Assembly: GCA_018292915.2 (NCBI GenBank)
Contig: JACVVK020000211.1
Coordinates: 757,501 to 821,500, forward strand
From: Batillaria attramentaria
Taxonomy: Eukaryota; Mollusca; Gastropoda; Batillariidae
Length of the DNA: 64,000 bases
Direction of reading: 5' to 3'
Both the position numbers and the translations under genes were made by a program. The notes beneath the pieces were generated by a model, which made no database searches, was not told the origin of the DNA, and saw only the letters and a program-made list of their open reading frames with translations. This document shows positions 30,637 through 41,030 of this stretch, piece by piece (the first letter of the stretch is position 1; each line of letters opens with the position of its first letter).

Positions 30637-30810
30637 GGGAGAGCAGGGATAGTCAGGCGGTAGAGCATAAGACTTTAAATGATGGAGTCGTGAGTCAGTT
30701 CCCGGCTTGGGCCAGCTATATTTGTGCCGGCCTTTTTCTCGTCTTTGCTCGGTCTTTGATCCATACGTGGTGGAAAGGACGTTAAACTCCCAAACACCCA
30801 CCTACCCACC
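30637..30810 (+). mobile_element. SINE-A copy, diverged
   Basis: GGCGGTAGAGC, GGAGTCGTGAGTCAGTTCCC, TTGTGCCGGCCTTTTTCTCG, GTGGTGGAAAGGACGTTAAA and the CACCCA tail are in SINE-A order. Several indels; no clear duplication. Confidence 0.8.
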
Positions 30811-30944
30811 TTTGTAGCGCCGGTTCCCCCCCCCCCCCCGCCTTCCCCCCTTTCCCACACCGAAGAAAATGTGGGTGTAAATATATTCCTTGTTGTCCCG
30901 GCTTTGGTATCATCGTCCCGTTTTGGAAATGAAAAAAACAAAAC

Positions 30945-31001
<57 letters not shown>
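30945..31001. repeat. (CA)n microsatellite
   Basis: About 28 CA units after a short AAAAC run. Confidence 0.95.
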
Positions 31002-31005
<4 letters not shown>

Positions 31006-31086
31006 CACGAAATCGACACAAACCAGTTTCACGAACCAGCCAATCGATGTTACAGCCTCCATCCAAATTCTCCTTTCCGCGGCTCT

Positions 31087-31296
31087 CCTTCAATCCGTGT
31101 CGGGAGTTCGAGAAATTAGCATGAAGGTGCAGCTTCTCCTGCGTGTCCTAGGTTTATACTGCCCCGTAGACCAATATGCATCAGTTGTCCAACGTTACTT
31201 TTTTTTTTCCCAAGTAGTGCAGGCACACTCAGCCGCGAATTAGTCTTTGTGGCTTGCACGGCTTTGAAAAACTCTCACTCGCCCTTCAATCCGTGT
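31087..31296 (+). mobile_element. SINE-C copy with 14-bp target-site duplication
   Basis: Element 31,101-31,282 has GGAGTTCGAGAAATTAGCAT, GTTTATACTGCCCCGTAGAC, GTGCAGGCACACTCAGCC, TTTGTGGCTTGCACGGCTTT and a short CACTC tail. CCTTCAATCCGTGT is repeated at 31,087-31,100 and 31,283-31,296. It is the most complete duplication-flanked SINE-C here. Confidence 0.9.
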
Positions 31297-32000
31297 AGGA
31301 CCGAGCCACCACAGTAGAGTGGTTTAATGTTTTTTAAACGCCAATCGCACACAATATGCAGGCGCAGGGCCACACCGACCGCGGGTCAAGGGTCACGCAG
31401 GGAGAAGGGGACATCATGAAAGGGCCAAGGGAGACAATAAAGGCCCTGGGGTCAAGGGGCAGATGCGCAGACAAGCCACGTGACAATAGGGGGGCGCAGG
31501 TCGGTTTCCTGAAACGGCTCGTCAATTATGCTCTTTGGACAAGTGTACACCCCACCCCCTTCGAGTCCCTCACACACAAAAAAAGGCCGCTGCACATCAG
31601 GGCCGAGGCACGCTTGCTCCACGAGCCGATGTTTGGTTAACAGATACTCCGGCTCTCTAGAGGTCACGGTGCATATTTTCCAACAGGTTTTGGTTGTTTG
31701 GGATCAGTTTACTTAGATCTGGAGGGGAACCCAGTTCGTGTTCAGCTTGTGGTTGTGAAGTTCTTGAGAAATTTAAGCTTTGTAACTGAACGACAAGGAC
31801 CATCGAAGTGTTAGAAAAACGACCAGAATGGGGGGGGGGGGGGGGGGGGGCTCAATACACGCGTATGAGGACAACAGGTACGGAACAAATTTGAGACACC
31901 TTTATCAGGAGACCAAAAATAAATAAATAAATAAATATATAAAAAGACAGCAAGAAGAATACTTGTAATCAGTGTTCATACGACAAAGTCTGAAATGTCC
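31297..32000. other. Non-coding stretch
   Basis: G22 at about 31,830-31,850 and AAATA repeats near 31,917-31,940. No gene seen. Confidence 0.5.
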
Positions 32001-32160
32001 CTGGTCAGACTTGGACTTTCAATGCTTGGGTCGTGAGTTCCAATCCCGGCTTGGGCCAGCTATAATTTTGTGCTGGCCTTATTTTCGTTGCCCCGTTTCT
32101 GATACCGCCCAAACGTTGTGGAAAAGAACGTTAAACTTCCAAACACCCACCCACGCACCC
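32001..32160 (+). mobile_element. SINE-A copy, lacking the 5' end
   Basis: CTTGGACTTTCAATGCTTGG, GTCGTGAGTTCCAATCCCGG, TTGTGCTGGCC, CCCCGTTTCTGATACC, GTGGAAAAGAACGTTAAAC and the CACCCA tail. Confidence 0.82.
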
Positions 32161-32880
32161 TGAAAAGGCTCCACTGAGCAGAAGAATTTTGCTATTACTG
32201 AAGAATCTAATGAAATATCTTTGACAAAAGTGAGAGCATTAATTTCTTTTTCTCCCGGTGATCCCAGAAGGGTTCTCACGCTGCAAGATCGTGCGTATTA
32301 ATTGGAAAACTGTTTGAAACGTGAAGAAGATAGATCTGGTCTCCTCTGTCACCCTTCTTCTTTTTCTTCTTTTTAATAACACATTCCAAAGACATGCGAG
32401 GCATTTTTGGCCCGCACTGGAAGCGAAGCGACCTTTTCAGCCCTCGTCGGCTGAATCCTCGTTAAAGACAGCACACCAGATTCTTTTTCTCTCCTGACAT
32501 TACCCACAATGCCAGAGGCGTTGATCCGGGTTCCAGACATTTTGCCGTCGCGTCCAGCTAATGTTTTCTTTTGGCCACGGAAGCCTTTTGCCTTTTGCGT
32601 GCCCGGCCCTCGGGGGAAAAAAATCTTCCTCACAACAGGGCCGGGCTAAAAGGTCTCCGCCGCTCTGATTGGATCTCACGGCGCGTGCGCGAGAAAAAAA
32701 GACGTACCCAGGGAGAGACCGCGGCGCAAGGATGCTCCTGGAAATGACTAGAGGGGGGAGGAGGAGGGAAGGGGAGGGGAAAAAAATAAGATAGCGGCTG
32801 TCAGCCATCCTGGTCGATAGCTCTCTCTCTCTCTCTCTCTCTCTCTCGTGTGGCTCGGGGCCGGCTGAGGACAAGGGGGG
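32161..32880. other. Non-coding stretch with promoter-like GC/CCAAT words
   Basis: Around 32,640-32,730 there is a CCAAT-box complement (GATTGG) next to GGCGCGTGCGCGAG. (CT)n lies at 32,819-32,847. It could be regulatory, but no exon with a good start was found downstream. Confidence 0.35.
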
Positions 32881-33312
32881 CGGGCTGAAAAGACACTGAT
32901 CCCTGCCAAAAAAGTTATCAGTGCTGTTTTGTGATGGCTATGGTTGGCCACTAGCAGGGAGGATGAGGGGAAAAATAGGATTCGGGGGAGGAGAGTAATG
33001 ACGGGAATTAGGGGGAGGGGGGAGGGGAGGGTCGCTGGGCAGGCCAAAAAAATCTCTTCACATTGATTTTTTGCGTTGACTGGCCGGGTTGGGCCACGAT
33101 AAGCAGGATGGGGGAGAATATATGTTTTGGAGGGAGCCGGGGAGGCAGGGATTGTCACGGGAGAGGACGAGGGGGGAGCGGAAAGGGGATCAGTAGTGGA
33201 GAAGGGAGAGTGGGTGGAGGACGTGGACGAACACAAAAAAGCTCTTCGCTCGGCCGTTTTGTGTTGGCTAGCCGGGTTAGCCATTAGCAGAACTGATAGA
33301 AAAAAATACGTT

Positions 33313-33343
<31 letters not shown>

Positions 33344-33715
33344 AGGGGAGTGGGGGGGGGGGAGGATGAGGTTGTGAGGGGTGGGGAAGGGCGATCAAGG
33401 GGGAGGGGGAATAGGGTTGGTCGAGGGACAACGCACAAGCCTTTTTTCAGTTTTGCAATGAGCTACTAGCAGGCAGCGGGAGAAAGAAAAAAACCAAAAA
33501 AAAACAAAAAAACAAAAACGGTTAACCCGGATAGGATGGGACTCCCTGAATGACAGGGGGTGGGCGGGTAGGGTTCGGTGTAGGAGAAGAGTAGGCTGAA
33601 GGGGAAGGGAGGGATGTGGGTGAGCGAGCGAGCCTATGACAAAAAAGCTTTTCAGTTCCTCTGTTCTCTCTCGCCACTTGTGTTTTGTGGTGGGCTGGCT
33701 GTCTCTCACTGCAGC

Positions 33716-33771
33716 ACGCTCTACAGAGATCAGCCGCAGCGCCGAGCCTCCCAATGGCTGGAGGCAGGAGA
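33716..33771 (+). CDS. Weak candidate exon
   Basis: Acceptor CTGTCTCTCACTGCAG and a possible donor GAT|GTGAGG bracket one base plus codons for TLYRDQPQRRASQWLEAGD. The entry phase would also accept the donor at 17,464, so it could be an alternative to the 43,053 exon. It lies in a degenerate repeat array, which lowers trust. Confidence 0.2.
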
Positions 33772-34098
33772 TGTGAGGAAGCCAGTTTTTAAAAAAAAGC
33801 TCTTTTTACTGTGTGCCGCTTCTGATACGCTGGCTGGTCTGAAAAAAAGGCATTGCTTGGCATGTTTTGGAAGAGGCTGGAGTGGAGGTGATGTGGGAAG
33901 TTGATGAAAAAGCTTGCAGTGGGATGGCCGCCAGCACGCCGCCCTGTATCAGTGTATGGATTGGCCCGAGAGCTGAGGAGGCGCATGATCTGAGGATGGG
34001 GGGAACCAGTGAAAAAAGCTGTTCGCCTGTGATGTTTCTGATAGGCCGGCTGATCGAGTCAGTTTTCGTAACAATAACTGCTTTGCAGAATCTGGAAG

Positions 34099-34181
34099 AG
34101 GTGGAACAAGTCACCCGCAAAGCCAAGCAGTCGATGACACACGCCAGGAAAAACTTGTCCTTAAGGACTGACAAGCCATAG
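34099..34181 (+). CDS. Weak candidate terminal exon
   Basis: Acceptor AACAATAACTGCTTTGCAG precedes a phase-0 frame NLEEVEQVTRKAKQSMTHAR continuing to KP and a stop at 34,179-34,181. The charged heptad-like pattern would suit a coiled coil. It is phase-compatible with 33,716-33,771. No homologue recognised; it is embedded in a repeat array. Confidence 0.22.
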
Positions 34182-34347
34182 AACGTAAAGCTTAAACATC
34201 GGTCGAAGAGGTGGAGGCGCTGGATGAAGTACCAAGTGAAAGCAAGCTGTTTGCCTGTGACGATTGTGATGGGCTGGTGTGAAAAGCGGGAAAGGACAGG
34301 CCGGGTTTGGAGAAAGGGATTTGATTGGTTGGTTGGCAGGGGTGTAT

Positions 34348-34519
34348 CCTATGTCGTCCTTTTCCACCCATAAGTCAAAGACAGGACAACGCTGAAAAAA
34401 AAGGAAGAAGAAGAAAAAAAAGCCGGCACAAAATTGTCCCTTCCAACCAGGATTCGAACTCACGACCCGAGCATGGAATGTCCGACTAACACTCTTCCAA
34501 CTCAGCTATCCAGTTCCCC
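34348..34519 (-). mobile_element. SINE-A copy with internal A-rich expansion
   Basis: The plus strand shows GTCGTCCTTTTCCACCCATA, AAGTCAAAGACAGGACAACG, an expanded A/G run, AGGATTCGAACTCACGACCC and GAGCATGGAATGTCCGAC: the complement of SINE-A from body to head. Confidence 0.82.
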
Positions 34520-34616
34520 ACTCAGTATGAGGGAGTGGAGGTTCGGGAAGGGGAGGGGAAGCGGGGGGGGGGGGGGGGGTAAGAAAAGCTGTGAGGCAGT
34601 AGAACTGTTTGTTTAA

Positions 34617-34741
34617 GGAAAAAGACATCGACTTTACCCAGAAACCCCATCCAGAGGTATTTCATACGCCTTGAAATTCTGCTTGACATACAAGGAAATC
34701 AGTGGTGTCTAGTAAGGTAGGAAAGTCTTGACCGTTGCGGG
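34617..34741 (-). mobile_element. Body of the hammerhead-linked retroelement (ribozyme-bearing copy)
   Basis: The minus strand, downstream of the ribozyme cleavage site, reads CCGCAACGGTCAAGACTTTC, ACTAGACACCA, TTTCCTTGTATGTCAAGC, TATGAAATACCTCTGGATGG and AAAGTCGATGTC. It aligns over about 120 bp with 25,377-25,495. No protein frame. The pairing with a hammerhead fits a Penelope-like terminal repeat or a retrozyme. Confidence 0.75.
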
Positions 34742-34791
34742 ACGCGTTTCGCCGGAAGTTCACCGGCTCATCAGCCACCTTATGTCAAGAC
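34725..34791 (-). ncRNA. Type I hammerhead ribozyme
   Basis: On the minus strand the 67-nt segment has all conserved core parts. CTGATGA is followed by stem II (GCCGG/CCGGC, 7-nt loop TGAACTT) and then GAAA. Stem III is minimal (ACG/CGT, no loop) and ends in GTC, the cleavage triplet. Stem I is GTGG/CCGC, an internal loop (ATAAG/AACG), and an outer 8-bp helix GTCTTGAC/GTCAAGAC. Predicted cleavage is after the C complementary to position 34,741. A very short stem III with an internal loop in stem I facing loop II is known for hammerheads of Penelope-like elements and retrozymes. Activity is not proven. Confidence 0.8.
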
Positions 34792-34799
34792 AGAGCGGG

Positions 34800-36179
34800 A
34801 AGTGGAGTGGAGGGTCGGGGGGGGGGGGGGGGGTGACGGGATTAACAAAAGCTGCGAGACAGTAGAACCACCTGTTGTCACAGTAGTTTTGCCGAACATT
34901 ACCAAAATGGACAGCGAGCCTTTTCTGCTCCGGGAGGCAAAAACTAATAGGGTCATTGTCTAACTACACAGAGCTGATTGACACGCAGATAAAACGAACT
35001 GGACACATGTATGATAGCCCTGTGGCGCATTTAAAGTTCATGGGTGCATTAACGGGAATGGTCGAAATAGTCTATCCTGTCTGTCCAGACTGACACTTTT
35101 TCTCAGCTGGTGCAGACTCATCGCATTTAGATTAATGGGGGAAGGTTCATTAAAACAAACTGAATGTGGGCATAAAGCTTCGAACATCAAAGGAACTGAA
35201 AACTGTTTATGTTTAGTGATAGCTCACTATACTGTGACAGCTACCTGAGGCACTGTTAACTTCTTGATACAGACGTGAAACTGACGGGACGTGTCAGCCT
35301 TAGTCCATTCGGATCCTGTGTTTCTGTGTGTACAACAGTAGTAGACTGTAACAGCTATGGTTTATGAGAAATATGAGGAACTACCCCCCCCCCCCCCCCA
35401 CACACACACACAAGGAAACAGACAGGTGTTTTGTTGCTATGCCATAAAATCTACACAGCAGGCGGTTGCCTGGTTTCGGAGCTGGGTTGTCTAGGTTGTC
35501 AGGAAAAAGATGACTAAGAGGGGTGATATAAAAGACCGACTGTCTGATTGATCAGTTTAAAAAAAAAAAGAGGTTGTTGCTGGTTGGTTGGATGAAGGGT
35601 CAGTTACGAGAATTTCTAGAGACAGCCATTTGCACAGGCTGTGTGATGTCTAGACACTGCAGACAATCAACTTTATTACTCGAGTATTGCGCATGCATTA
35701 AAAAGCCGCACCAGTGACAGTTGCGGGCTGTTTCATCTTCTTCTCTACTTCGGGGAGTCTACTCGGGATGGGAGAACTGGTAGGGTCGTGAGTTCGAATC
35801 CCAGCTGAGAGCTAAAACTTTACGCTGACTTGTTTTTCCCTCGCCACGTGGTGAAAATGAACGTGAACATGAAACTTGTATGTTTGACCAAATTTGTCTT
35901 GAGTCGGGCTTCGCTCTCTTTTGTCCCGCTCTCTCTCTCTCTCACTCTCTCTCTCCTCCTTCTTCCCCCCTTAAACACCCCTCCTCTCCTGCATTTTCAT
36001 AGTGGAAAGGACAATAAACACGCAACCAACCCACAAACTTTCTTCATTTGACTCAGTTGTCTTGACTTTCGCTTGCTTTCCTTATCTCTCTCTTGCTTTA
36101 TCCCTTCCATTAACACCCCGCCCCCCCCCCCCCCCCCCCCCACACACACACCCTCCGCACCTCCCTCCTCTTTCATCCC
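34800..36179. other. Non-coding stretch
   Basis: G-run at about 34,818-34,833, C17 with CA at about 35,384-35,411, CT-rich DNA at 35,930-35,990 and C21 at about 36,120-36,140. A SINE-A 3' fragment (AGTGGAAAGGACAATAAAC) lies at about 36,001-36,040. No exon seen. Confidence 0.5.
35761..35875 (+). mobile_element. SINE-A copy, strongly diverged
   Basis: GGGATGGGAGAACTGGTAGG, GTCGTGAGTTCGAATCCCAG, CTCGCCACGTGGTG and AAAATGAACGTGAACATG occur in SINE-A order, with deletions. Confidence 0.55.
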
Positions 36180-36241
36180 TCAGCCGCGAATTAGTCTTTG
36201 TGGCTTGCGCGGCTTTAAGCCCTAAAAACTCACTCACTCAC
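36180..36241 (+). mobile_element. SINE-C 3' fragment
   Basis: CAGCCGCGAATTAGTC, TTTGTGGCTTGCGCGGCTTT and AAGCCCTAAAAACTCACTC are the last 60 bp of SINE-C. CTTTCATCC and CTTCATCC on either side may be a degraded duplication. Confidence 0.75.
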
Positions 36242-36537
36242 CCTCCTTCATCCAATGTCTTCCTCAAAATTTCCATCATCATTTTGAGCCTCGTGATCAC
36301 AAGGACCAGATCAGCTTATCAGTCTTCAGCGAACCCCGTCCGGCTCACAACCCTTCTCTGACCCAACCTAACCGCGGTCAGTTATCGCAAAAGCAGGCTT
36401 GCCATGCGCGACGCTTTCCCAGGCCAACCCCGGCCGTTGTTTTAATTCAGATTCTGACCACCAGTAATTACACGAGGGGAGAATATTTATGCCACGATCT
36501 CCAGCCCGTCGTCACCTCCACTCTCTCCCGTAATTAA

Positions 36538-36645
36538 CATTCATTAAAAACCAGCAGTGCTTCAACACTGACCAACACTAGAATTGAGATTCATTAAAAC
36601 TAAAAGTGCTTCGACGCTGACCGACGCTGGGAACGAGCAAGGAGA
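36538..36645 (+). repeat. Diverged tandem duplication of about 54 bp
   Basis: ATTCATTAAAA, AGTGCTTC, ACTGACCAACACT recur about 54 bp later as ATTCATTAAAA, AGTGCTTC, GCTGACCGACGCT. Confidence 0.7.
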
Positions 36646-36808
36646 ATTTAAATGCCCACCTTCCATCAATTTTGTGCTCACAAATCCTACTGGACCAAAT
36701 CAATTCGACTGGCTTCATGATCTATACATCTTACATATATTCGCAGATTACAAGAAAGACTGCGATTTAGTAGTAATAATAATTTTTAAAAATCACTTAA
36801 CGCTTCAA

Positions 36809-37008
36809 GCTCAAACAAAAGGGTGGGAATTCCAGAGTTCAACGTCCTTTTTCACCACGCGTGGGTGATGTCAAAGACGGGGCAACGAGAAAAAGACCCG
36901 TACAAATATTAATTAATTTGGCCCTAGCCGGTATTCGAACTCACGACCCGATCATTGGGAGTCCAACGCTCTACCATTCGGCTGTCCCGGCTCCCCGCTC
37001 AAGCAAAA
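36809..37008 (-). mobile_element. SINE-A copy with 12-bp duplication (one mismatch)
   Basis: Full-length minus-strand SINE-A (36,821-36,996). On plus it reads CAACGTCCTTTTTCACCACG, CAAAGACGGGGCAACGAG, GGTATTCGAACTCACGACCC and CTACCATTCGGCTGTCCCGG. GCTCAAACAAAA and GCTCAAGCAAAA flank it. Confidence 0.9.
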
Positions 37009-37240
37009 AAATCACGATTTTACTTGAAATCTTCAGACCACTAGAAGCCACTTCAATCCACTATTTTGCAATCTGCTGCTGTCTCGTAACAGTGGCTTAA
37101 AGTGGCTCATACTGGTGTGCAGTGGCTTGTTCTTTTTAACGAGTCTTTTCCTACAGTGGGCATGGGATGCTTGGGCTCTTGAGAGTTAAAAGTCCAATGT
37201 TAAAAAAAGATTTTCAGGCTCGCCGATCCTTCCCAGCACA

Positions 37241-37336
37241 GCCTGTAGACGGCAGTATATCGCAGAGCTCTAATGATGTTTATCGGTAGAGTATTTGGAG
37301 CGTACAGACGAACTCACAAGCGGAACTGTTCCAAAA
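37241..37336 (-). repeat. Dispersed repeat D copy
   Basis: The reverse complement GGAACAGTTCCGCTTGTGAG, CGCTCCAAATACTCTA, AGAGCTCTGCGATATACTGC and CGTCT matches 39,954-40,050 throughout at about 70%. Confidence 0.65.
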
Positions 37337-38284
37337 TATAAGTTGGCATCTACGAAGCTTACTGATCTTGGAATGTTACTGTTACTGTTAGCATTTAAAG
37401 CTAGACCCTCAGTGGTGACCCACATGCCAGAAACTCACCGGAGTGGTAAAAAATCTGGACATGAATATTCATCGGTGTCTCGAAACTGGCTCAGATTACA
37501 TGCAGACACTCCGCTTTGTGTCGTTTGACTTGCAAATCATATGCTAATGAGTTTCTGTTTCTGCATTGGTATCCGTCTTCTTTTTTTTTTTTTTAACCTG
37601 GGTTACGCTGACCTTGTAGCTTGTAGTCGACCGAGATTCGAATAGAATTTGCGACATGCCGATGTCTATCTTATTGTTTAGCTCTTGTATGCCTGTGATT
37701 ATTATTGCCCTAAAGGAATGATAAAAGTATTCGAATTGATTTGAATTTTAGGCGGACTTAGAATTTAGAATTTAGTAAATCACGATAAATAATAATAATA
37801 ATAATAATAAAATAATCGGGATTTCAGATCATGTCAAATTGGAACTGCACCATGTGTGAGAACTGACCCACATGGGAACGGGGTATGCAATATGAGAACT
37901 GCACCATATGGGAACAGGGGTATACATTGCGAAATATCTTACACCCAGACTGTAAACGAGATGCGCATTGGACGATTTGCGTCAGATCATGGCTTTCGGT
38001 TGCAAGCAAGCTCTGCTTCGCTTTCTGGTCAAGTCATCGCTTCGACATTTCTCTCACGCGTTTGCCGGACACTGTCCAGCCCATTTATTATGTTATATGG
38101 GCCCTCCTGTGTCGTTATGGAGTGGCCGGCAAAATGCACATGGGGAAAAACGATTTCGCAGCAATCGGAGAAAAGGGCGGGCTATTATTCTCAATGACCT
38201 CCCGAGGGGGTGATTTGGGCACTTTTTTTCCACGCTTCTTTGAAATCTGTCTGCGCACTCAGTCTCGGTCTCTGTTGGTAGATC
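37337..38284. other. Non-coding stretch
   Basis: (AATAAT)n near 37,788-37,810. A short imperfect tandem of GAACTGCACCAT and ATGGGAAC..GGGTAT at 37,846-37,925. No convincing exon. Confidence 0.45.
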
Positions 38285-38372
38285 TCTCTCTCTCTCTCTC
38301 TCTCTGTTCTGTCAGTCTGTCCGTCTATCTGTTTGTCCGTCTGTCTGTTTGTCCGATGTGTCTGTCTCGGTC

Positions 38373-38440
<68 letters not shown>

Positions 38441-38451
38441 GCGCACTGACA

Positions 38452-38495
<44 letters not shown>
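38285..38495. repeat. CT / CTGT / CA / (GCAC)n compound microsatellite
   Basis: (CT)n, then CTGT-rich DNA to 38,406, (CT)n and (CA)n, and (GCAC)n from about 38,452 to 38,494. Confidence 0.92.
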
Positions 38496-38944
38496 TATCA
38501 CCAAATTATCAGACACCCTTGAGATGTCAACACCCAGAAAGTTCCGGACAAAATAATGACTTGCTCCAGGCTTAACACATACTATAGCGCCATCATTCTT
38601 TCTCTCTCCTTACACACATACTCCACCGACAATAATCCCATACACCGAACAGGAAAGCGAGATGAAATAAAACACTAATATTCGGGGCGAGCCCAGCGAT
38701 AGGTTTAGCCGCTAACCACAATCACCACAGAATTGCTGCTGCAGCGTGGATCTTGTTTGTGTCCAATTTCGAAACTGATCGGACACCTCTGCATATCGTT
38801 TGGCTCGAGGTCAGCGTGTGTTTTGCTGCTTTCAGCTGCGTGTCGCAACCGCACAAGGGTCCATCATTTAAATTCGAACAATCGTCTAGCGAAGTTGTGT
38901 CACTGGAGAAAACATTTTTGAAAAACAAAAGGTAGAAATGAGAC

Positions 38945-39365
38945 TCACTCCCCCCCCCTCCAAAAAACAACGTGACAACAAACAAACAAACAAAAAAGCT
39001 AAACCAACCAACCAAACAAAAATATCAACAACAAAAACTCAAAAACAAACAACATCATCAAATGAACAACAACAGAAAACCAAAACAAAACAACCCAACA
39101 CCAACAACACCACAAAACAAAAACACAAAACAAAACAAAAATCAAAAACTAACAAACAAACACAAAAAACAACAAAGCCCCCCCCCCCCCCCCCCAAATT
39201 AGAACAGAAGTTATTTTTTTTTGTTTTGATCTTTAAAGAAACAGTTTCAACAAGCCATTTTAGATGCTGGATGTTGTCTGTGTTTCGTAAAAGGCAAACA
39301 ACAAAAACAAACAAACTAACAACAACAAAACAACAACAACAACAACAACAAAAACCAGCAACCAA
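38945..39365. repeat. A/C-rich low-complexity block with C18
   Basis: CAAA/CAAC repeats with an 18-C run at 39,178-39,195. The block is broken by ordinary DNA at 39,200-39,290 and resumes as (CAA)n. Confidence 0.88.
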
Positions 39366-39953
39366 CTCTGATTAAGTTAAGAATTGTGTAGGCAGGCAGA
39401 AAGTTAAATCGACATCGAGTCCTGTTTTTCTTGCCTTTGAAGGCAGAGGAGGCGTTGGGCGGGGATATTAAAATGCGCGAATGGGAAGGAGATAAGACGG
39501 ATAGTTCGTAAAGAAATAACTCGCCAAATCAGAACCCTCCACAAAACGGACGTTCAAAGCTCCCCTCCCTCCCCCCTCCCCCAGTCTCCACAACTGGACG
39601 CGGTTGCGGGGTCGGACACAGCCTGATCACATCGTCTGCAGACAACGAGAAAAATAAGGAAATTAAGGACAATTTTGTCTCTGACTGACACAGCGGATGC
39701 GCGCCCTCCGAGGGGCAATTGACAAATCTATTGGTGCTTTTCGTATCGCTGGGTGCCACCTCCCCATCCATATTCCTTGTCCTCAGGGGAACCTTTTCCG
39801 ACCTGTCACAGGAAGAAAGTATGAGTTTGTTGTGGACGAGGAAAGGAAGAAGGGATTGGGGTATGGCGTATGCTTTGAAACTGAAACTTTTTTTTTAACG
39901 CAATTTTTTCCAAAGATTACAAGGCTTCACAAAAGAAAGGACAACTTCAGTCA
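39366..39953. other. Non-coding stretch
   Basis: No gene, transposon end or strong repeat recognised. Confidence 0.45.
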
Positions 39954-40050
39954 TGGAACAGTTGCGCGTTTAAGTGTGCTTGTGCGCTCGAAATAGTCTA
40001 TCTTAGTGATAAGTAGTGCTCTAAATGCGACACACTGCCGTCTGCTGGTT
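39954..40050 (+). repeat. Dispersed repeat D copy
   Basis: GGAACAGTTGCGCGTTTAAG, GTGCGCTCGAAATAGTCTAT and CACACTGCCGTCTGCTGG align with the copies at 37,241 and 58,056. Confidence 0.65.
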
Positions 40051-40192
40051 GTGGGAACAAGAGTTCAAACGGCCCCAAGATAGCCTGCTTAGCGAGTGGC
40101 CGCCACGTCATAAGCTTTTCGCTTTTGTGGGAGATATAAAACGGCACGAGAAACGTTTCTTGTCATGTATCGTATATATTCCATAATTTACT

Positions 40193-40275
40193 GAACTCGT
40201 TGCCCTGCGCCCCTTCTTTGATGTCACCGTAACGTGATGGAAACTGATATCAAACCCCCAAAGCAACCAATCACA
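40193..40275 (+). mobile_element. SINE-A 3' fragment, diverged
   Basis: CTCGTTGCCCTGCGCC, CTTTGATGTCACCGTAACGT and GATGGAAACTGATATCAAAC correspond to the SINE-A body and 3' end. Confidence 0.6.
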
Positions 40276-40779
40276 GGCGTCAGGAGACCCTTCAGTCTTC
40301 CATTGCAAGCGTGCAATCCACTCATCATTTCTTCACATCACTGCACATCTCTCTTTCTCTCTCCTCCTCCATCGGGTGAACTGGGGATTTCTATCCTCGG
40401 TAAAATAAAAATAATACGACTCGCCTCTCTCTTTGTCAGGAGGGAGCAGTGCTCAGGGGGGGAGAGGGGTGGAGAGGGGGGAGGGAGGTGGGGTGCACTG
40501 GTCATCGTCAAATCGGATCAGTCATTTCTCCAACTCCCTTTGTGGTCAGAGGTTAATTTGTGGCGATCGAAAACACCATTTGTCACACACTCTCTCTGCT
40601 GCATCTGATCTCGTCTAGATCACAGATAGGCTTCTGGCAGATGAAGGGTGGGTTTGTGATTTTGGGAAGCGTCGCTGGGTGAGGGTTGTCACTGGGTGAG
40701 GGTTGTCACTGAAACGATTGGCAGATTTTCTTTCAAGGACTGGTGATGCCTGCATGGTGGTGGAGATTGTCACGGTGTC

Positions 40780-41030
40780 ATTAAAGCAATGGTCACGTTT
40801 TGAACACCACTGCTAGCGATAATTATGGTGTAATTAAAGCTGAGGTGAAAGCAATGGTCACGTATGAATATCATTACTGTTCATTCTCTTTTGATAGTGT
40901 TGATCAGATTTTGAATACCATTACCGTATTAAAAAAAAAAAACTTTTGAAAATGATGATCACGTTTTGGCTATCGTATTCTCGTACCTCTTTTGAAAGCG
41001 ATGATCGAATATTGAATGTTAGAATGCAAG
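40780..41030 (+). repeat. Degenerate minisatellite, about five units of 48-63 bp
   Basis: Units of the type AAAGCAATGGTCACGTTTTGAA.A.CATT start near 40,785, 40,848, 40,896, 40,949 and 40,995. A perfect 17-bp doublet, TGGGTGAGGGTTGTCAC, sits just upstream at 40,676-40,709. Confidence 0.55.

Larger units (their letters stand above)
32881..34320. repeat. Degenerate tandem-like G/A-rich array
   Basis: Motifs such as AAAAAAGCTCTT/AAAAAAGCTGTTCGCC followed by TGTGATG...GGCTGGCTG, GGCCGGGTTGGCCA or GGCTAGCCGGGTTAGCCATTAG recur roughly every 150-250 bp (about 32,908, 33,050, 33,236, 33,436, 33,640, 33,797, 34,012 and 34,240), separated by G/A-rich spacers. It looks like an old tandem array. G-runs occur at 33,329-33,361. 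Confidence 0.45.
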
